From: Dirofilaria immitis | Lineage: Eukaryota > Nematoda > Chromadorea > Rhabditida > Onchocercidae | Direction: 5' to 3' | Assembly (NCBI GenBank): GCA_024305405.1 | Contig: JAKNDB010000092.1 | Location: 684,001 to 748,000, forward strand | Length of the DNA: 64,000 bases | Part shown: positions 40,628-53,931 of the stretch, one piece after another | Numbering within the stretch: the first letter of the stretch is position 1 | Layout of the letters: each line of letters starts with the position of its first letter | The notes under the pieces: model-generated | Databases searched by the model: none | Told to the model about the DNA's origin: nothing | Seen by the model: only the letters and a program-made list of their open reading frames with translations | Made by a program: the position numbers and the translations under genes

Positions 40628-41830
40628 TTCGATCAGATTCTCCCCAAAAATTAAGATGCTATCCTCATATAGTATTTCGAATATGTCGCATATGTGAAGA
40701 TCTTTCAAATAGAAACCTAAAAGTTTTCTTAAATAATTTAAGCAACAATTTTTTCTAAAACGAAACATATATACCGAAAGTATAATATACTTAAGGTTAA
40801 CGTTTAATTTACTTTACGGCGTGAATTCCGTTGATAGAGCACACACTCAATATCGACGCTTCACTCAAACAGCGAAACACCATCTGCATTAGAAGTTTGA
40901 GGAGATTGAAGATGATTAGTTCAAAATTTCTCTAATTATTTGCTTTACCTAACTACACGTTCCAGAATGAATTTTAATATAGGATCTCATCTTCTATTCC
41001 TAAAATTGATAAGACGAATTTCAATAACCTTAATATAACGCCATTCTTCAATGTTAAATTCTCTAAAATTTCTGCTATATTTACTTTTCAAACTTACCTT
41101 TCTTTACCATCAAAAAAATTGGATAAATAATAGTAAATAAGTAAATAATAACGTAGCACACGAAAAGCTTTACTATATGATATGCAGTTTGGAAAACTTG
41201 TTTTAAATTAACTTCAAGATTAAAACAATGTAGACAATGGATAGTATTAAGTAAGCACAAGCACTAAATTCGAATAATATCTGAATGTTATGAACGTTTA
41301 CCGACTAACATAGAATAAAGAAACATAATTTTGTTTTCGACAATTAAAAAGAAAAATGAAAGGTTACTAACAGCAAAATCATGATAATATATTTACTATT
41401 GAATTCAATAATAAAATAAAATCCACTTAAATGTATTTTAGTTTGTTGAAGTTAAATCATCGCTTATATATCACATTAACACATTTCCAGATGCACTGCA
41501 AATCAAGCAAGACATTTTACGCAAGTGAAATAGATCACTATTATCCTAACATTATTTTTGTTCTTGTTTTTAAACCACATCACACATTATTTCATGCTAT
41601 TTTCGTACGGATAATATACAATAAGTTTCATTTGAAAGGAACTATAAATTATTTAAGTTTATGCAATTTTTGTATAAGATTTGCAGAAAAACACTGAGGA
41701 TGAAAGAAAAATGAAGATTAAAACAAATGATGTAGTATTCAAAATGGTGCAATGGACAATATTATTCACATGAAATAGAATAAACGAACTGAAAGTACTT
41801 TCTTATAAATCATAACACTGTTCTATGCAT
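40628..41830. other. Intergenic region upstream of the TMEM70-like gene
   Basis: About 1.2 kb between the stop of the TMEM199-like gene and the TMEM70-like start. It contains the likely 5' leader and acceptor near 40755. The 88-codon plus-strand frame at 41431-41697 has no splice partners and no recognisable motif, so I do not call it. Confidence 0.5.
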
Positions 41831-43301
41831 TCATTTCTTTTTCTTCATTTTCTCTAATTCTTCTGCTACAGCCATTTTCTTTGCCTGCAAATTTTCAACT
41901 AAACGTCTCGAAAATGCTGTGAAATTAATATGAAATTTTTTCAAATAAAATTTAATTTACCAATGAAGTTTTCCAACAATCTCTGAGTATTCATAAATTT
42001 TGGATAAGAATATAAAGTTATGAACCTTTATAGGTTTTTCTCCCAAATCATCCATTCCTTTCACTATAAAATAGAGATCAGCGAAGAAAACAACAGTAGC
42101 AATTATTAAACCAAGAGCTAATCGAAATGCTACATCCAATTGTAAATCTGGATATGCAAAAGCGATTCCTGAAACACTAAGAATTTCTATATCCTCATAG
42201 AAAAACAGAAATTTTTGCAACAAATATTCGCAATTTAAAATGTGAAAATTCAAAGAAATCACACGGACAATGAATCCTGAAATATTACCCGAAAATGTTT
42301 TGGTATACATTACAAATAGTTCAAAAACGTCGTCCATAAGTAAAAAATACTTACCGAAATATCCAAATGAAAATCCACCAGCTACTGTAAGAAGTGTATT
42401 CAATATTACCATCAATTGCCTGTTCATTGCTTTCATTTCCTACAATAATTTTTATTTTCTATCGAAAATATGCTTCTTATCAATTGTTGTCGCTTTTTCT
42501 CTAAAAAATTGAAATTCAAAAATGTCTTAATTGCAATATTCCGCATATTCCGCAACAGTTATAAATCATAGAACTAATGTTTTTATTTGTAGGTGATGAT
42601 AGAGGGCAGCATTATCATCCGTACATTATAACGATACGTTTTAAAACGCAACATTTAAGGACAAGTGTTTTTTTATGGAAAATATTTAAAACTTAAAATA
42701 AAGAGCTTAAACTAGGAAAATTTAAGGAGGTCTGTAATTTCAATTTCAATAAAGTAAGGGTTGAGTGAAGAAAAATTTAACTAAGTAAACCAAGTTTATA
42801 GAAAACGAAAGTTTTCACGGTTTAATCAAAAACCCATACTTCACCAAATCCGTGCAACAAGTTTTCACGCCCATAAATCTGATTAGGATCAACTGACCGC
42901 GTCATCTCACGGTATTTGCGATTTTCCTGAAACAAAATCTCATTATCTTCTAATTGATAATTAAATGTCAAAGCAATTATTGCATTTGTAAACATGAAAT
43001 AGTTCGTTTCTAAGCAAATCCCAAAATAAAAAGAAAGAAAACTTCATCGAAAACAATTACTTGATTGGAATTATCCCAACATAAGAAAAAATTTTTAAAA
43101 ATTTGCAAAAGGAATAAATTAAAGTTTCTAAGTATTTACCTGCTCCTGTCTCAATCTTGCAAGCCTAGCTTCATATTCCGCATTAACTTTTTTCTCAATT
43201 ACTGGAACATAAGGCTTTATCCTTTCAATAAACTTGTAGATGGGAAATTTGTTGGAAAGAGGCTTTAAAATGGACATCATTTCATCACAATCAAATATCA
43301 T
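41831..43301 (-). CDS. TMEM199: TMEM199/Vma12-like V-ATPase assembly factor
   Basis: Vma12-type proteins sit in the ER membrane and help assemble the Vo sector of the V-ATPase. Six coding exons: 43301-43140 (exon begins at 43310), 42926-42840, 42439-42355, 42168-42026, 41982-41961, 41916-41831; 194 residues, all phases consistent. The pre-membrane block (ENRKYREMTRSVDP) and the membrane pair (LMVILNTLLTVAGGFSFGYF, then RLALGLIIATVVFFADLYF) match the family pattern of a YxxMTRNV motif followed by two helices. The tail is Lys-rich (EKMKKKK), like an ER-retention signal. The fifth exon is only 22 nt and is preceded by a 43-nt intron; without it the last exon is out of frame. The start is chosen at the first long-frame Met after the acceptor at 43311; a cis-splice to the upstream exon at 43425-43739 cannot be excluded. 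Confidence 0.82.
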
Positions 43302-43424
43302 CTTTTCATGCTATAAAAAAAAATTATTACACAAATTGTTAAATTGCCTGCTTGTTTTTGGATAAAGTTAAAATATAACAATATTTAGTAAACAGTCATC
43401 CTTGTCTCATAGTATGCATCTATT

Positions 43425-43739
43425 TTAATAATCGGAATGTATAATGATTCTTGCAAATTTGAAATCATTCTGAACGAATTCCTGTACCAAATCAATATCG
43501 GATTTGCTAATGATTGAAAGTTTTACCCTCACTAATCGATTACTTCGTATTTTCATTTCCTTATCGTTCAATTCATTCAACCAATCTTGTAACAAATCAA
43601 CACCTTCCTTTGATACTTCCCACATTAGCCTGAACGAATTTCTTTCCTTTGAAATTTTACCAAATTTAGAATCAAAAGGAATTGGATAACAGCAATTGAC
43701 TTTCGCACTGTGTCCAAAATTCGCCTCAAAATAATCCAC
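43425..43739 (-). CDS. Unrecognised conserved-looking terminal exon
   Basis: An open frame of 104 codons starts right after a GTAACAG acceptor and ends at TAA. It has a balanced residue composition (NCCYPIPFDSKFGKI, FRLMWEV, DIDLVQEFVQNDF, HSDY end), unlike the Phe/Lys/Ile-rich frames of the non-coding DNA here. I do not recognise the family and see no membrane segment. An upstream exon probably ends at 43866 or 43840, where two phase-compatible donors exist; further 5' exons are not resolved. A possible first exon (MCDNSELISC) ends near 45345. It ends about 115 bp before the TMEM199-like exon, consistent with an operon, or it could be spliced to it through the donor at AGG|GTAAAA. Confidence 0.5.
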   Translation of the reverse strand: MDYFEANFGHSAKVNCCYPIPFDSKFGKISKERNSFRLMWEVSKEGVDLLQDWLNELNDKEMKIRSNRLVRVKLSIISKSDIDLVQEFVQNDFKFARIIIHSDY

Positions 43740-43866
43740 CTGTTACCTCAAATAGATGCCCAAAATGAGTTTCAATTCATAAAGATTATTCGTATTCCAG
43801 AAGCAAAGTGTAATAGAAATGTAAACAACGAGTTCATACCTCTAGAAAAAGTATTACGCTGATACC

Positions 43867-46084
43867 TGAACACAAGTAATTTCCAGGAATATCGCAACGC
43901 AAGGATAATTCAGAAAACTGATCCAGAACGTATTTTCATTCTTTTTTTAGTCTTAATACAGTTCCTCAGTACAATATTAGTTAGTATTCAAAATAAAACA
44001 CCCGAGGATTAATTATGAAACTATCTACCAAGCTCGTATAATCATATTCTAATAATATTGAAAAAAATCCCTTACAAACAGATGACAATTTCCAAAATAT
44101 TGCTTTATGCTATAACAATTTCTAGAGAAAACGAGCTTTAATATTCGAAAAAAAAATAAAAAAAACAAACAAACAAACAAGCAAACAAACAAATAATGTA
44201 ACAGTAAAATGACACAATTGGGAGAGGCAACCTTTCTTCGTTGATAAATAATAATGTTGATTTCAAAGAATTTTAAGAACGATAACTAAAAATTCTAATT
44301 ATTAGACTATTTAAAAACACACGGCAAAATATGAATACAAATGATGAAATTATCAATTCTTTCACTACAGCATTCCTGCTTCAGAAAATTCATATATTAT
44401 TAAGTTATGCAAAATACAAGTATTATATTGAATAGTAAAAGCAAATTTCCAAGAAGAATCAGTTAATTGTTGAGAAGATTTAGCACAAAAAAAAGGATGG
44501 ATAGGAGAGGGAACATAAAGATACTGTAAAAAAAAGATTAAGACACAATTCACTGGTACTATAAACAAACCAGTTATCTCACGTAATGAAATTTACACAA
44601 TCAACGTAAAAGAGAGTCACCATAAAGCAAAATGGTAACCCGTACACATAAAGAAATCCAGAGATATTAATTCATTCTCCATTCTTTATCATTATATTTC
44701 ACCCAATAAATGCAAAATTATTTTTCTTATCTTTTCAGAATTTCATTCACTTAGAAATAAGCGAAAAACAGTCAAATACAGTTATATTTAAAAATCGAAA
44801 AGTTTGTTATGTTTTATGTGTAGAGAAAACTAAAAAAATAAAAGATAGATACCAACTATTGATTTCCGAAAAACTTTTTATTTTTGCAGTTAGAATAAAT
44901 TTTGGGATTTTAATATTACGTTTGCAAATGGAAGAGGAAATTGAATAATGATAAGGAATATATAAAATGCATACCAAATGATGCTATGATTTTTCAAAAG
45001 TCGAAAAAAACCTGAAAGTAAGAATTCTCGAAAATAGCACTTCACATTTCATTAACACATTTAGGGAAGTGAGAAGAGGAAATTAATTGACCTGCATTTT
45101 AAATGAAAATAATTTACTTTAGATCAATTAATTGCTTATCATATTTTAATTATATTCATTCTTTTTTCTATTAGAAATACATGAATAAAACCACGGAACA
45201 GAATCGAATTAATATTGCTCTTATCTAATTACGATTACAAAATTAATAAAACCGAATGTTTATTCTAAGATCCTTATCTATAATTTATCGCTCCCACCTG
45301 TTTGCTTGACTTCGAAAATCGGAAAAGAGCAATAAAAAACCTGGTAATCATTACAGGAGATCAGTTCACTGTTATCACACATGATGAATTCAATATTCAA
45401 CAGGACTTCCAATGAAGTGGAGTTAAATAAACAAATCCCAATGTAAACTAGTGCACTAGAACCATAAAATCAATTTTATTATAACTCAGTAGTAATTTAT
45501 ACGAGGCAAAAACCGAGAAAAACTTCTTATATCTTTGTTCGAATATAATATCAGAAATATAATTTCAAGTTATGCTAAAGGCAGTATATAAACCCGAACA
45601 AATGAAGAGTCTAAATGTTCGGTAAGAAGAAACAGACAACAAAACTGCCATAAATTTATGTAGAAATTAATTAAAACTGATCAATAGTGAATTACATAAT
45701 GACGTTAAAGACAAATTCCGTTTTATCCACACGGATGCTTTTTACTTAACTAAATGACACCATTAAAAAGCATATGAAATTATTTTTACATACAAAACAA
45801 AAAGGAATGACTCCAGCTTTTTAATATTTTTATAAAATCGATTTTTCGCAAAAAAATTTCATATCAAATAAAACAAAAATTCACGAAATCTCTTCATGGA
45901 CAATTAGCTATCATTTTTATCATCTTCATATTCACCCAGAGTCCAGTTTACAAGTACTTTCTGAAATATCCTAGAAATTTTGGCCTAATGTTCTTTCCTT
46001 TATTACCTCCTTAATCTTTTTAAACAGAAAAATACCCTTTCAATCAACCATTCATTAATCCGTGGATACAAGAAAAATAAACTA
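43867..46084. other. Unresolved region upstream of the unknown exon
   Basis: It should contain 5' exons of the unknown gene and the 3' flank of the USP gene. Only weak exon candidates are visible (around 43870-43950 and 45342-45383, both minus strand). A CAAA microsatellite lies at about 44165-44203. Confidence 0.35.
44160..44203. repeat. CAAA microsatellite
   Basis: Around eight tandem AAAC/CAAA units with one AAGC variant, following an A-rich run. Confidence 0.85.
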
Positions 46085-49000
46085 TCAAGTATCCATTGAT
46101 ATTTGAACATATGGACGCTTCATCATACGATTTCTGGTAGGTGTTTCACTTTGTGCATCATTCTCAGCATTCACTGATACCGAAGATGAAACAGAATTTC
46201 TGAATGCATCACCACGAACGTATAGCAATATATAAGCTTGTATGTTTTGTAGTTCAGATAGAGAAATTCTGTGACGCTGAAACAGCAACACTTTCGTTAT
46301 TACAAAAATAATGTTATGAAAGAGAAAAATGTATTCCAAAACCCCCATTAACCAAAAGACAACTCAGTGGCAAATGATCTGAATGAATTTTTCTCAGGAA
46401 TAATTCGCTTCTAAATACTTTACCTAGTTTCTGAGTGCACAATTGAAGGACGATATTAAAGTCTACAGGATTAAATATATCGATAAGAATCCACATTAAA
46501 CAATACGATTATTTCAATAAAATTTCTGTGTATTATATTTCAACAACAATATGAAGTTATATGTTACTCCTAAACATTGGTAGTAGAGTAATTATGCTCA
46601 ACTTCGATCCATACCAATGGTTTATTTAATTACTGAAAACTATACTAATTTTCAATATGTCAATCTTCAATTTTCTGTTTAGAATAGCTAAAAAGCGCTC
46701 AAAAGAAAGGCATCATTAAAAAAAACACTGTGTAGATCAATATGCTAGCCGCATGAAATGTAGTTACCTTAAAATCCTAATACTTTCCATATAATTATAT
46801 CCCTCATAATGAATATCTATTCCAGAGCTAATTTCGTTTTATTTCAGTTTAAGTTTCATGTTTCATAAGCAGATAAATTAATTCCCTATGTCATGGAATA
46901 AATTTTTATGAGGATATCGATTATATAAAAACAATAACATATACTGATACAATACATTATATACCTGCTCATCATCGAACAAATAATAACTTCTAGCATC
47001 AAAACCTCGTACAACAGCAATATAATGCCCATGTTCGACTGCATTACCCATATGTTGAATAATACCAGTAAGCTCATAGGTGTGCGATTCCCTGAGCGAT
47101 GAACATATCGGTCAAGATCCAGCCTCAGCTAAAAAATTGGAATAAGCATAGCTTTAATTAATTATGGGGTAATTTTATATAAATTAGGGAACAGATATAT
47201 AATGCAGCGATATAAAAGTTCTGTCAAAAAAGTTATATATAAATCGTAAGCAACAACGCAAGAACTGCATGACGTCGTAAGGCAAGATATATTCTGATTT
47301 ACCTTATATAAATATTGTTGGTTGTTCTACATTCAAACTAAAAAGGATAAAGAATTCAAAAAGGAACAGGATGCAGCACAAGCATACAAACATCCGAAGA
47401 TTTTGCAATATATATACTAGATCTTCGTAATGTAACGCAAAATAAGCTTTTGCAAGTAAAACATACACTGAAATTAACATGGACACCTATTTTTCCACCA
47501 AACGAATTGAACCGCTTTAACTGGATAAGCAAAATGTTCGGTGCGCGTAGAATACGTGAACTACGTTGAATCTGCGTCGTCCTTTTGCAGCTGCAAGTAA
47601 TATAATTATGGAACATACTTTCTAACATAAAAACTTGCTCTTTCCCGCTGATTAATCATATATCTCGTCAATCATTTCAGAAAATATTCATGGAATCTCT
47701 TGCATTCCATCTCACCTGCTGAGACCAAATGCTATTTCTTTCTAAAGTAATTCTGATATCTTTTGACTTGAGTCATTCTCATTTTTTATCAGTTTAGAAA
47801 AACTATATTCGAAGGAAAATTCTTTTTCTTAGAAAAGAAAAAAAGATTTCGCTTTCTTAATTTTTTGAACAAAGAGCAAAACATACGTTGTGCACTTAAA
47901 ATTGTTTAACACTTCACTACCAAAATAATCGTCGAGTAAATCCTCCAAAGTTATCCGCCTGTCACAACTCGACTTCTTAATGCCAAGATTAAGTTCTCGA
48001 AAACGTTCGTAATTTATTAGTATTGCGGAACAAGCTGAACACTGAATTTGATTTCGTAAAGTTCCAACGAAAAGTTGCTCTACTGGTGTCAAAAATCGTG
48101 ACCCACTATAACAATAAAAAAAATTAAGTTTTTAATAAATGAAAACAATCTTGATTTCAGATGATGTTGAAAATCACTCAGGTTTCTAAAAATTATACTA
48201 CTGATTCTGTAAGACATTCTCTTATTATAGAAAAAATGAATACTTTAATGGATTAGCAAAATTACGATCCGAAGAGGTTGTTCCATTTCGTGCTTCTGAA
48301 TCAAGAGCATCCAAAATGTGATTCAAAGCTTCATGAGCATCTTCCTGTGCACCTAGCAGGTGAGATGGAAATGCCTCTGGAAAATAAAAAAATTAGTTAT
48401 GCCGAAACATAAAACAGATTTTCTGCATTTCTAAAATTTACAGTTCAGACAAACTAAAAGAGAAATCTTACTTTCCAGAATGAAATTAATCCAAGCAGGT
48501 TTGAATGGTTGTCTGCTTGACATTGAATACCTTATAAATCTCGCAAGACCACAAGCGACACAGTCCTTCACACCTATAATTTAAATTTCATGCAGAAACA
48601 AACGAATCAAATCAAAATGTAACGGTTGAGATAATAATCAACTCACAAGAAAACAAAGGAGATGTTCGCCAAGATATCGTGCAAATGGGATGCAGTGCAA
48701 AATAATCTGAAGGACAGCATTTAAAAAACAGTCGTTGGAATAGTTACAAAGGCCAACACCGACGTTACGACCATCCGGATTCTGAAAATAAATAAAGAAA
48801 GTTTGCAGATCCTGCATTTTCGAGTAAAAATCGAAAACTAGAAGTATTTCAATATGATATGTCATTAAAACTAACCAGAACGCGGCTGCCTTCCCATGTT
48901 GAATAAAATACTACGCGATTATTTGCTAAGAATCTAGTTTCTAATTCACTATTTTCTGATGACAATCGTTTCCCTTCAGCTTTACCACTTAGAGCTCGAT

Positions 49001-52000
49001 TACCCTGAAAAACGTAATCGGGGCGAATACAGGAACGCCGCTATTACTAAAATGATCATAATTACTGAGTTATAATTGTACAAATATCATTTTAAACATT
49101 CAAAAATTTTTCAATAACGAAAATACGCTGTTCAGTTCCAGATTCAGTATCATACTACTTTATCAAATCAAAACTTAATTATAAAAATCAATAATAGAAA
49201 TTGGAATGAATCTTGTACTCCAATAATAATGATTCGTATAACTATGTTCTGCAATAAATGATACATTGCAGGATGAAATGTCATGGAAAAAGACTGGGTA
49301 AAGTTAAAAAAAATCAAGAAAGAAGGTCAAGCCTAAGCAAACTAAAAATAAATATTTGGAAATTACTGCAGTAGAAGTTAACCTGAGATTCCATTTTTCT
49401 TGTCGATGTGTGACTAGTATTTACGTCTGAGCGCCGCTTTACAGCACCATTTAGCACCTGCTTCGATCCAGATGCAAAACATTTGGATGTTGAGGGTCTG
49501 TTATCATCATAACCATTATGATTTTCAAAATCCAAATGAGAATTAATGCGAATCGGTGAGGAACTGAAAATTGAATCACTTAGGGCTTCACTTTTTTTCT
49601 GAAAGGGATATAGATTTTAGTACTTATTTATTTCAAACAAAATATATTAGAAATTACACTAAATGATATACTGGACTAGTGAATAATCTAATCCCAACTA
49701 TCATAACGAGAAAAATTAGAAATATATCAAAAATTCTAAAAGTAAAAAATCTTACTTAAGTCGTTTAAGGCTATTTGTGTTATGGAACACATCTCGAGCA
49801 CAATACTTTGAAAGTTTTGTCGTTCCGTCAGTGTTCTGAGTGGAATGTGTATTGTTCAGATGTTTTCCAGTACTTTTCTGCTGATTGTCAGTGACAGCAT
49901 GACTTTTGGTAAATGATTGGTGGAATTAACAGTCACGGACAATGTACTGGCAGTACTACTTATACTTGAACTGCGTGCTGACAGTGCTGATGGTGAATTT
50001 ATTTTCAAGCGTTTTGCACTGAAATAGACTCAACTTGTTATGTGAACTGCATCGTAAGGACTTTTGTAGATACAGCAGAAAATTCTCTGGTGTTTTAAGA
50101 ATGTAGTTTTGTAGAATACTGAATTAAAAATCTGATTTTAAATATCTCACATTATACCAGATATAAAACGTCATCGGCATATTTACAAAAACAGAACTAA
50201 GGCTTCCCAAAAGCTTATTTCAACAATTTTTAAGAAAAATGCGACGACTTCAAATGTTTCAGAAAAAATTGTTTCATTACGGTAAAAATCGCGATGGAAT
50301 TTGCCAAGATGATAAATGGCAAAATGGGCAACAGAAAAAAAAACAAAGAAAAATAAAAATCATTCTGATTACAAAATCTGGTACTGGAATGCGAGTGTCA
50401 GAAAGGTTTGAATCTTTGATATCTACAAGGCGAATACATAGCACTAATTTAGTAGTATCTTTAATCTACCTCTTCCTTCTGCAAAGCCTATTTCCAAACA
50501 GGTCGTGATAAGTATAAACATACAAAGAATATCATAAAAATTAAGAAACCTCCGAGCGGAAGGTGAACGCGGTGATGATGAACTATCTCGATAATTCGTC
50601 TGAATCATGCGTAATCCAGTGGAGTCATATGAAGGTGGCGCATGGTTTGAAACTGTCCCTAAACCTAATAACATAGTAATATTAAAATTTCTTAATGCAT
50701 TTAACTTCATCACCGATCTAATGACCAATTCCATATTACATAATTACGAAACCTTGAAATTTGATATATCTTTGAGAGACTGAACAGAACTTTCTTCCGA
50801 GTTTGCAGAAACATACGTAGTATTTTAGCAATATCTACTACGCTTAGATACACTGAAACTTTTAGAAATTCATTATTCAGGATTTAAATTTATTAAGAAA
50901 TTCAAAACAAACCACTGGAAATTATTTCATATCCCCGATTACGCTCAACTGCTTCGCATGCTCTTGAGGTACTTTGTCCGGAATTAGATGTCGATGAATT
51001 CAACACAGTGCAATTTTTTGCAGAAGGCCGCATAATTGATTGTTTTTCAAAATCAAGACTTTGACTATAATAAATTCGCTCAAGTGAACTTCATTAAGAA
51101 AAACAGCAAAGGAAAGAAAATAAAAGAAAAAAACATATCACAACATAAAAAAATAGTTATTACTGCTGAATAACCCAAATTTATTATAGTAGAAAGGATT
51201 AAATTTAAAAAAAAAAAAAAACAACCGAAAAGGTGAAAGAAGACAAAAAGAATGAACGACAACATGAAACAAAGGAATGAAATAGATCCTTGATGGCGTA
51301 AAGAAAAAATGAAGGCTAAACTATAAAATTTGGAATGACAATTATATTCACCAATTAAAAAAATCCCTAAAAATCAGTTACCAAATCATTAGAAATGGTC
51401 ATTTTGTATAGAACACTTAAAAAACAGTTACTCTCCAACATAAATACTGGCAATATCTCTTTCAAAATATTCTTTTCGTCATTGCCTCTTTCATTTTTTC
51501 TATCTGTTTATCCATTGACTAACTTATCCACTCTTTCGTTTAACAAATGGTTTCATTTGTTTAACAAACGGCTCGTCCACTAATCTTACTACAGTCCATG
51601 TTAATTTAACTTGAAACGATGTAACTTCATTCAAATTTTTGAACAGACTCATGGCGCAAAATTTTTCATTTCATTTTTCCATTTATACTTCTGTTCTTAT
51701 TCCCACTGAGATCAGCAACACCAAAAAGAATGAGTATCCTAAAGCACAAAAAACAAGAATACCTATTTCTCTTGAAACATATATTCCCTCATTCTCTCCT
51801 TCGCTGTCTCTGTACATTAAATAATTTAATCTTGTGTGAATTGATCTTCTTGCTCAAGTGTATGAATGCCGTTCAAGTCTCCTTTCTCATATTTTATCTT
51901 TTCATTTTTTTATTAAATGAATATTACAAAAAGAAACATCAAATCAATCAAAACTAAGATTTCATATCAATTGTAATATCATTACATGCAATTTTTAAAA

Positions 52001-52126
52001 ATAGGAATTATCCACATACAATGGAAAAAAGTACCTCGATTTAGCAAACGGAATATATGTTCGAATCAATGCGACTGGATCAATTTGCGCCATGAAACGA
52101 TAAAAAACCAACGACGATTGATCCAT
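46085..52126 (-). CDS. Ubiquitin-specific protease (USP/UCH19), USP36/42-like
   Basis: Cysteine protease that removes ubiquitin. Thirteen exons: 52126-52035, 51064-50913, 50664-50550, 50018-49756, 49598-49383, 49004-48876, 48781-48647, 48573-48472, 48376-48244, 48105-47887, 47590-47479, 47128-46965, 46276-46085; about 675 residues. The first half is Ser/Thr/Asn-rich and probably disordered. The catalytic domain runs from about residue 324: Cys box GLCNYSNDCFLNAVLQ (Cys about 341), QEDAHEALNHIL, a zinc finger with CSAC (about 468) and CTTC (about 520), ILLIQLKRFN, and the His box VEHGHYIAVV (His about 592) with LFDDEQ. All four zinc cysteines and the Cys/His pair are present, so the enzyme should be active. 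Four places need one extra base: A4 at 49904-49907, A7 at 49592-49598, A4 at 48650-48653 and C/G runs at 47079-47092. Other phases agree. Confidence 0.88.
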
Positions 52127-53931
52127 ACAGAAATCAATCACTTTAAGCACCGACTACAAACACTATTGCATATACAGTTGCTTGCCGTAATTTCCTTTGT
52201 CACAGTACCTGCATTACTGATTATTATCATAGATAGTCGTAATTAATTATTTGCACGATGATGATGATCTAATGTGTTTATATCCGACAGTTAAACTATT
52301 TCACTTCCCAAAAGGCCCCAATACATCGACATGCCATTCTCTCTTGCATAATTAAATTCTGTAAGGGACAAAAATTATTAGCAAAACAAACAAAGAGACT
52401 CTTGCGAAATTATCAACCTAACTATATCGACAATAAATGACAGCTAATTATTTCCTCTTGAAATTTAAACCTTATTTCTAAAATAAGCAATATGAAAGGA
52501 ACCTTATTCGGTGCTGCAACAAATAAAACGTAATTACGTGATGTGAGCTCAGAATACTGTTATTTGCATTATATACAAACGAGCATACAGTAAAAGTGGG
52601 AAAGTATTAGCCCATATCTCTTTTAGAGCTTTATGTTATCCTTGCAATTTGTAATACACGTATACACTTACCAAAATTAAAAGTTCACGTAACGAACGCC
52701 AAGCGATAGAATAAAACGTTCGTATAAGTCTGAATCTTCGTCGTTAACCGCTCAAATGGACGAGGTCATCTCATGTTTTCTCTTCAAGACCTCACTTGCT
52801 ACTTTAGATAATTGCTTATTATATAGATATAGTGTTCCATATTAGCTCTAATACTCAGTTTTACCAGCAATTAGTCCAACCTTATCGGATTCTCAAGAAT
52901 CACATAACGACAAGTCAGAAATTTTTGCGATTACATATACAATATAGTGCTGCAATAGTTGCTTATAGCAGGTCATCGTTACCATAGGCAAGGTCGCGCG
53001 ACATGTTTGCGTTGCGGATGGCGTTGCGCAAATTTGCTTGTTTTATGATGCAGTTGGGTCGCGTGACGAGGTAGATTGGGGATCAAATTTATGGATTCGG
53101 GAAGGTGGTACGTAATGGAATTAGATATAAGCATAAGCTGATAATATGAGGAAATGTAACTAAAGTTTACAACAATTTTTTCCCTCAAATATACCGCAAT
53201 TAATTTTAATGAAATTCTCCCGTGATACGTGCAGATGTTAGCAGTGCATCTTATACCGATATTTGCACGTAACACGGTATTGCGACTGTAATTTTTAAAA
53301 ATCGCTGTAATGATCGTAAAAATTATGGTATAAATGTAATGCGACGTCGCGTTCCATGCGAGAGTTTACGGGGTTGTTGAGGATTAGATTGTAACAAATG
53401 CTTGCGCGGTAAAATTGTAAATTGAAATAAGATTGAAATTTAAATTCTCGACGACATAACAGGTTATTGTGGTTGACAAATGCAGCGCAATTTTGCATTT
53501 TTGAAAAGAAATTTTGGGAAAAGATTTTCTTTTTCTTTTGCAGAAATTACGAACTATAAAAAATGTTGACAAGGAGATTATTCTCGGAGTTACTTGTTCC
53601 TGTTTTTTTTATTTAATAATTTTAATCAAACTAAATCTCGAGAAATCTTTCAAATCTTTTTCCTGTTTTTGTTTTCTTGTTGGAAAATTTTAATTTTTAA
53701 AATCATTCCGAAAATATTCCATTTTTGAAGGAGAATGACTGGGAAAGTTAATTTCTAGTAAAGTCCTAATGTACAAAATAAATGTTTTTATTTGTAAGTA
53801 GTTATGATAACCCCATAAAAATTAAAAGTGAAATTTCATTTCGATTATTCATTTATTGAATGTTTGTAAACAAAAAATGTTAATCATGGGAAAAATAAAT
53901 AAATCAAAATAGCTTATCAATTTCAAAAACT

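Noticed and set aside
41431..41697. 88-codon plus-strand frame upstream of TMEM70-like
   Set aside because: No acceptor or donor context, no recognisable motif; lies in a probable promoter region.
44365..44568. 67-codon minus-strand frame
   Set aside because: No splice phase partners and no conserved motif; probably chance.
50239..50508. 89-codon plus-strand frame inside the USP gene
   Set aside because: Antisense to a USP intron, low complexity and no partners.
46085..52126. USP gene as a pseudogene because of several frame breaks
   Set aside because: Breaks are all single missing bases at homopolymers, other genes show the same, and active-site and zinc residues are intact.
51986..52246. 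86-codon plus-strand frame
   Set aside because: Antisense to USP exon 1, whose ATG and phase-2 donor fit the gene.
52979..53275. 98-codon minus-strand frame upstream of USP
   Set aside because: The CpG-rich stretch suppresses stops; I see no splice link in phase with USP exon 1 and no motif. Kept only as a composition finding.
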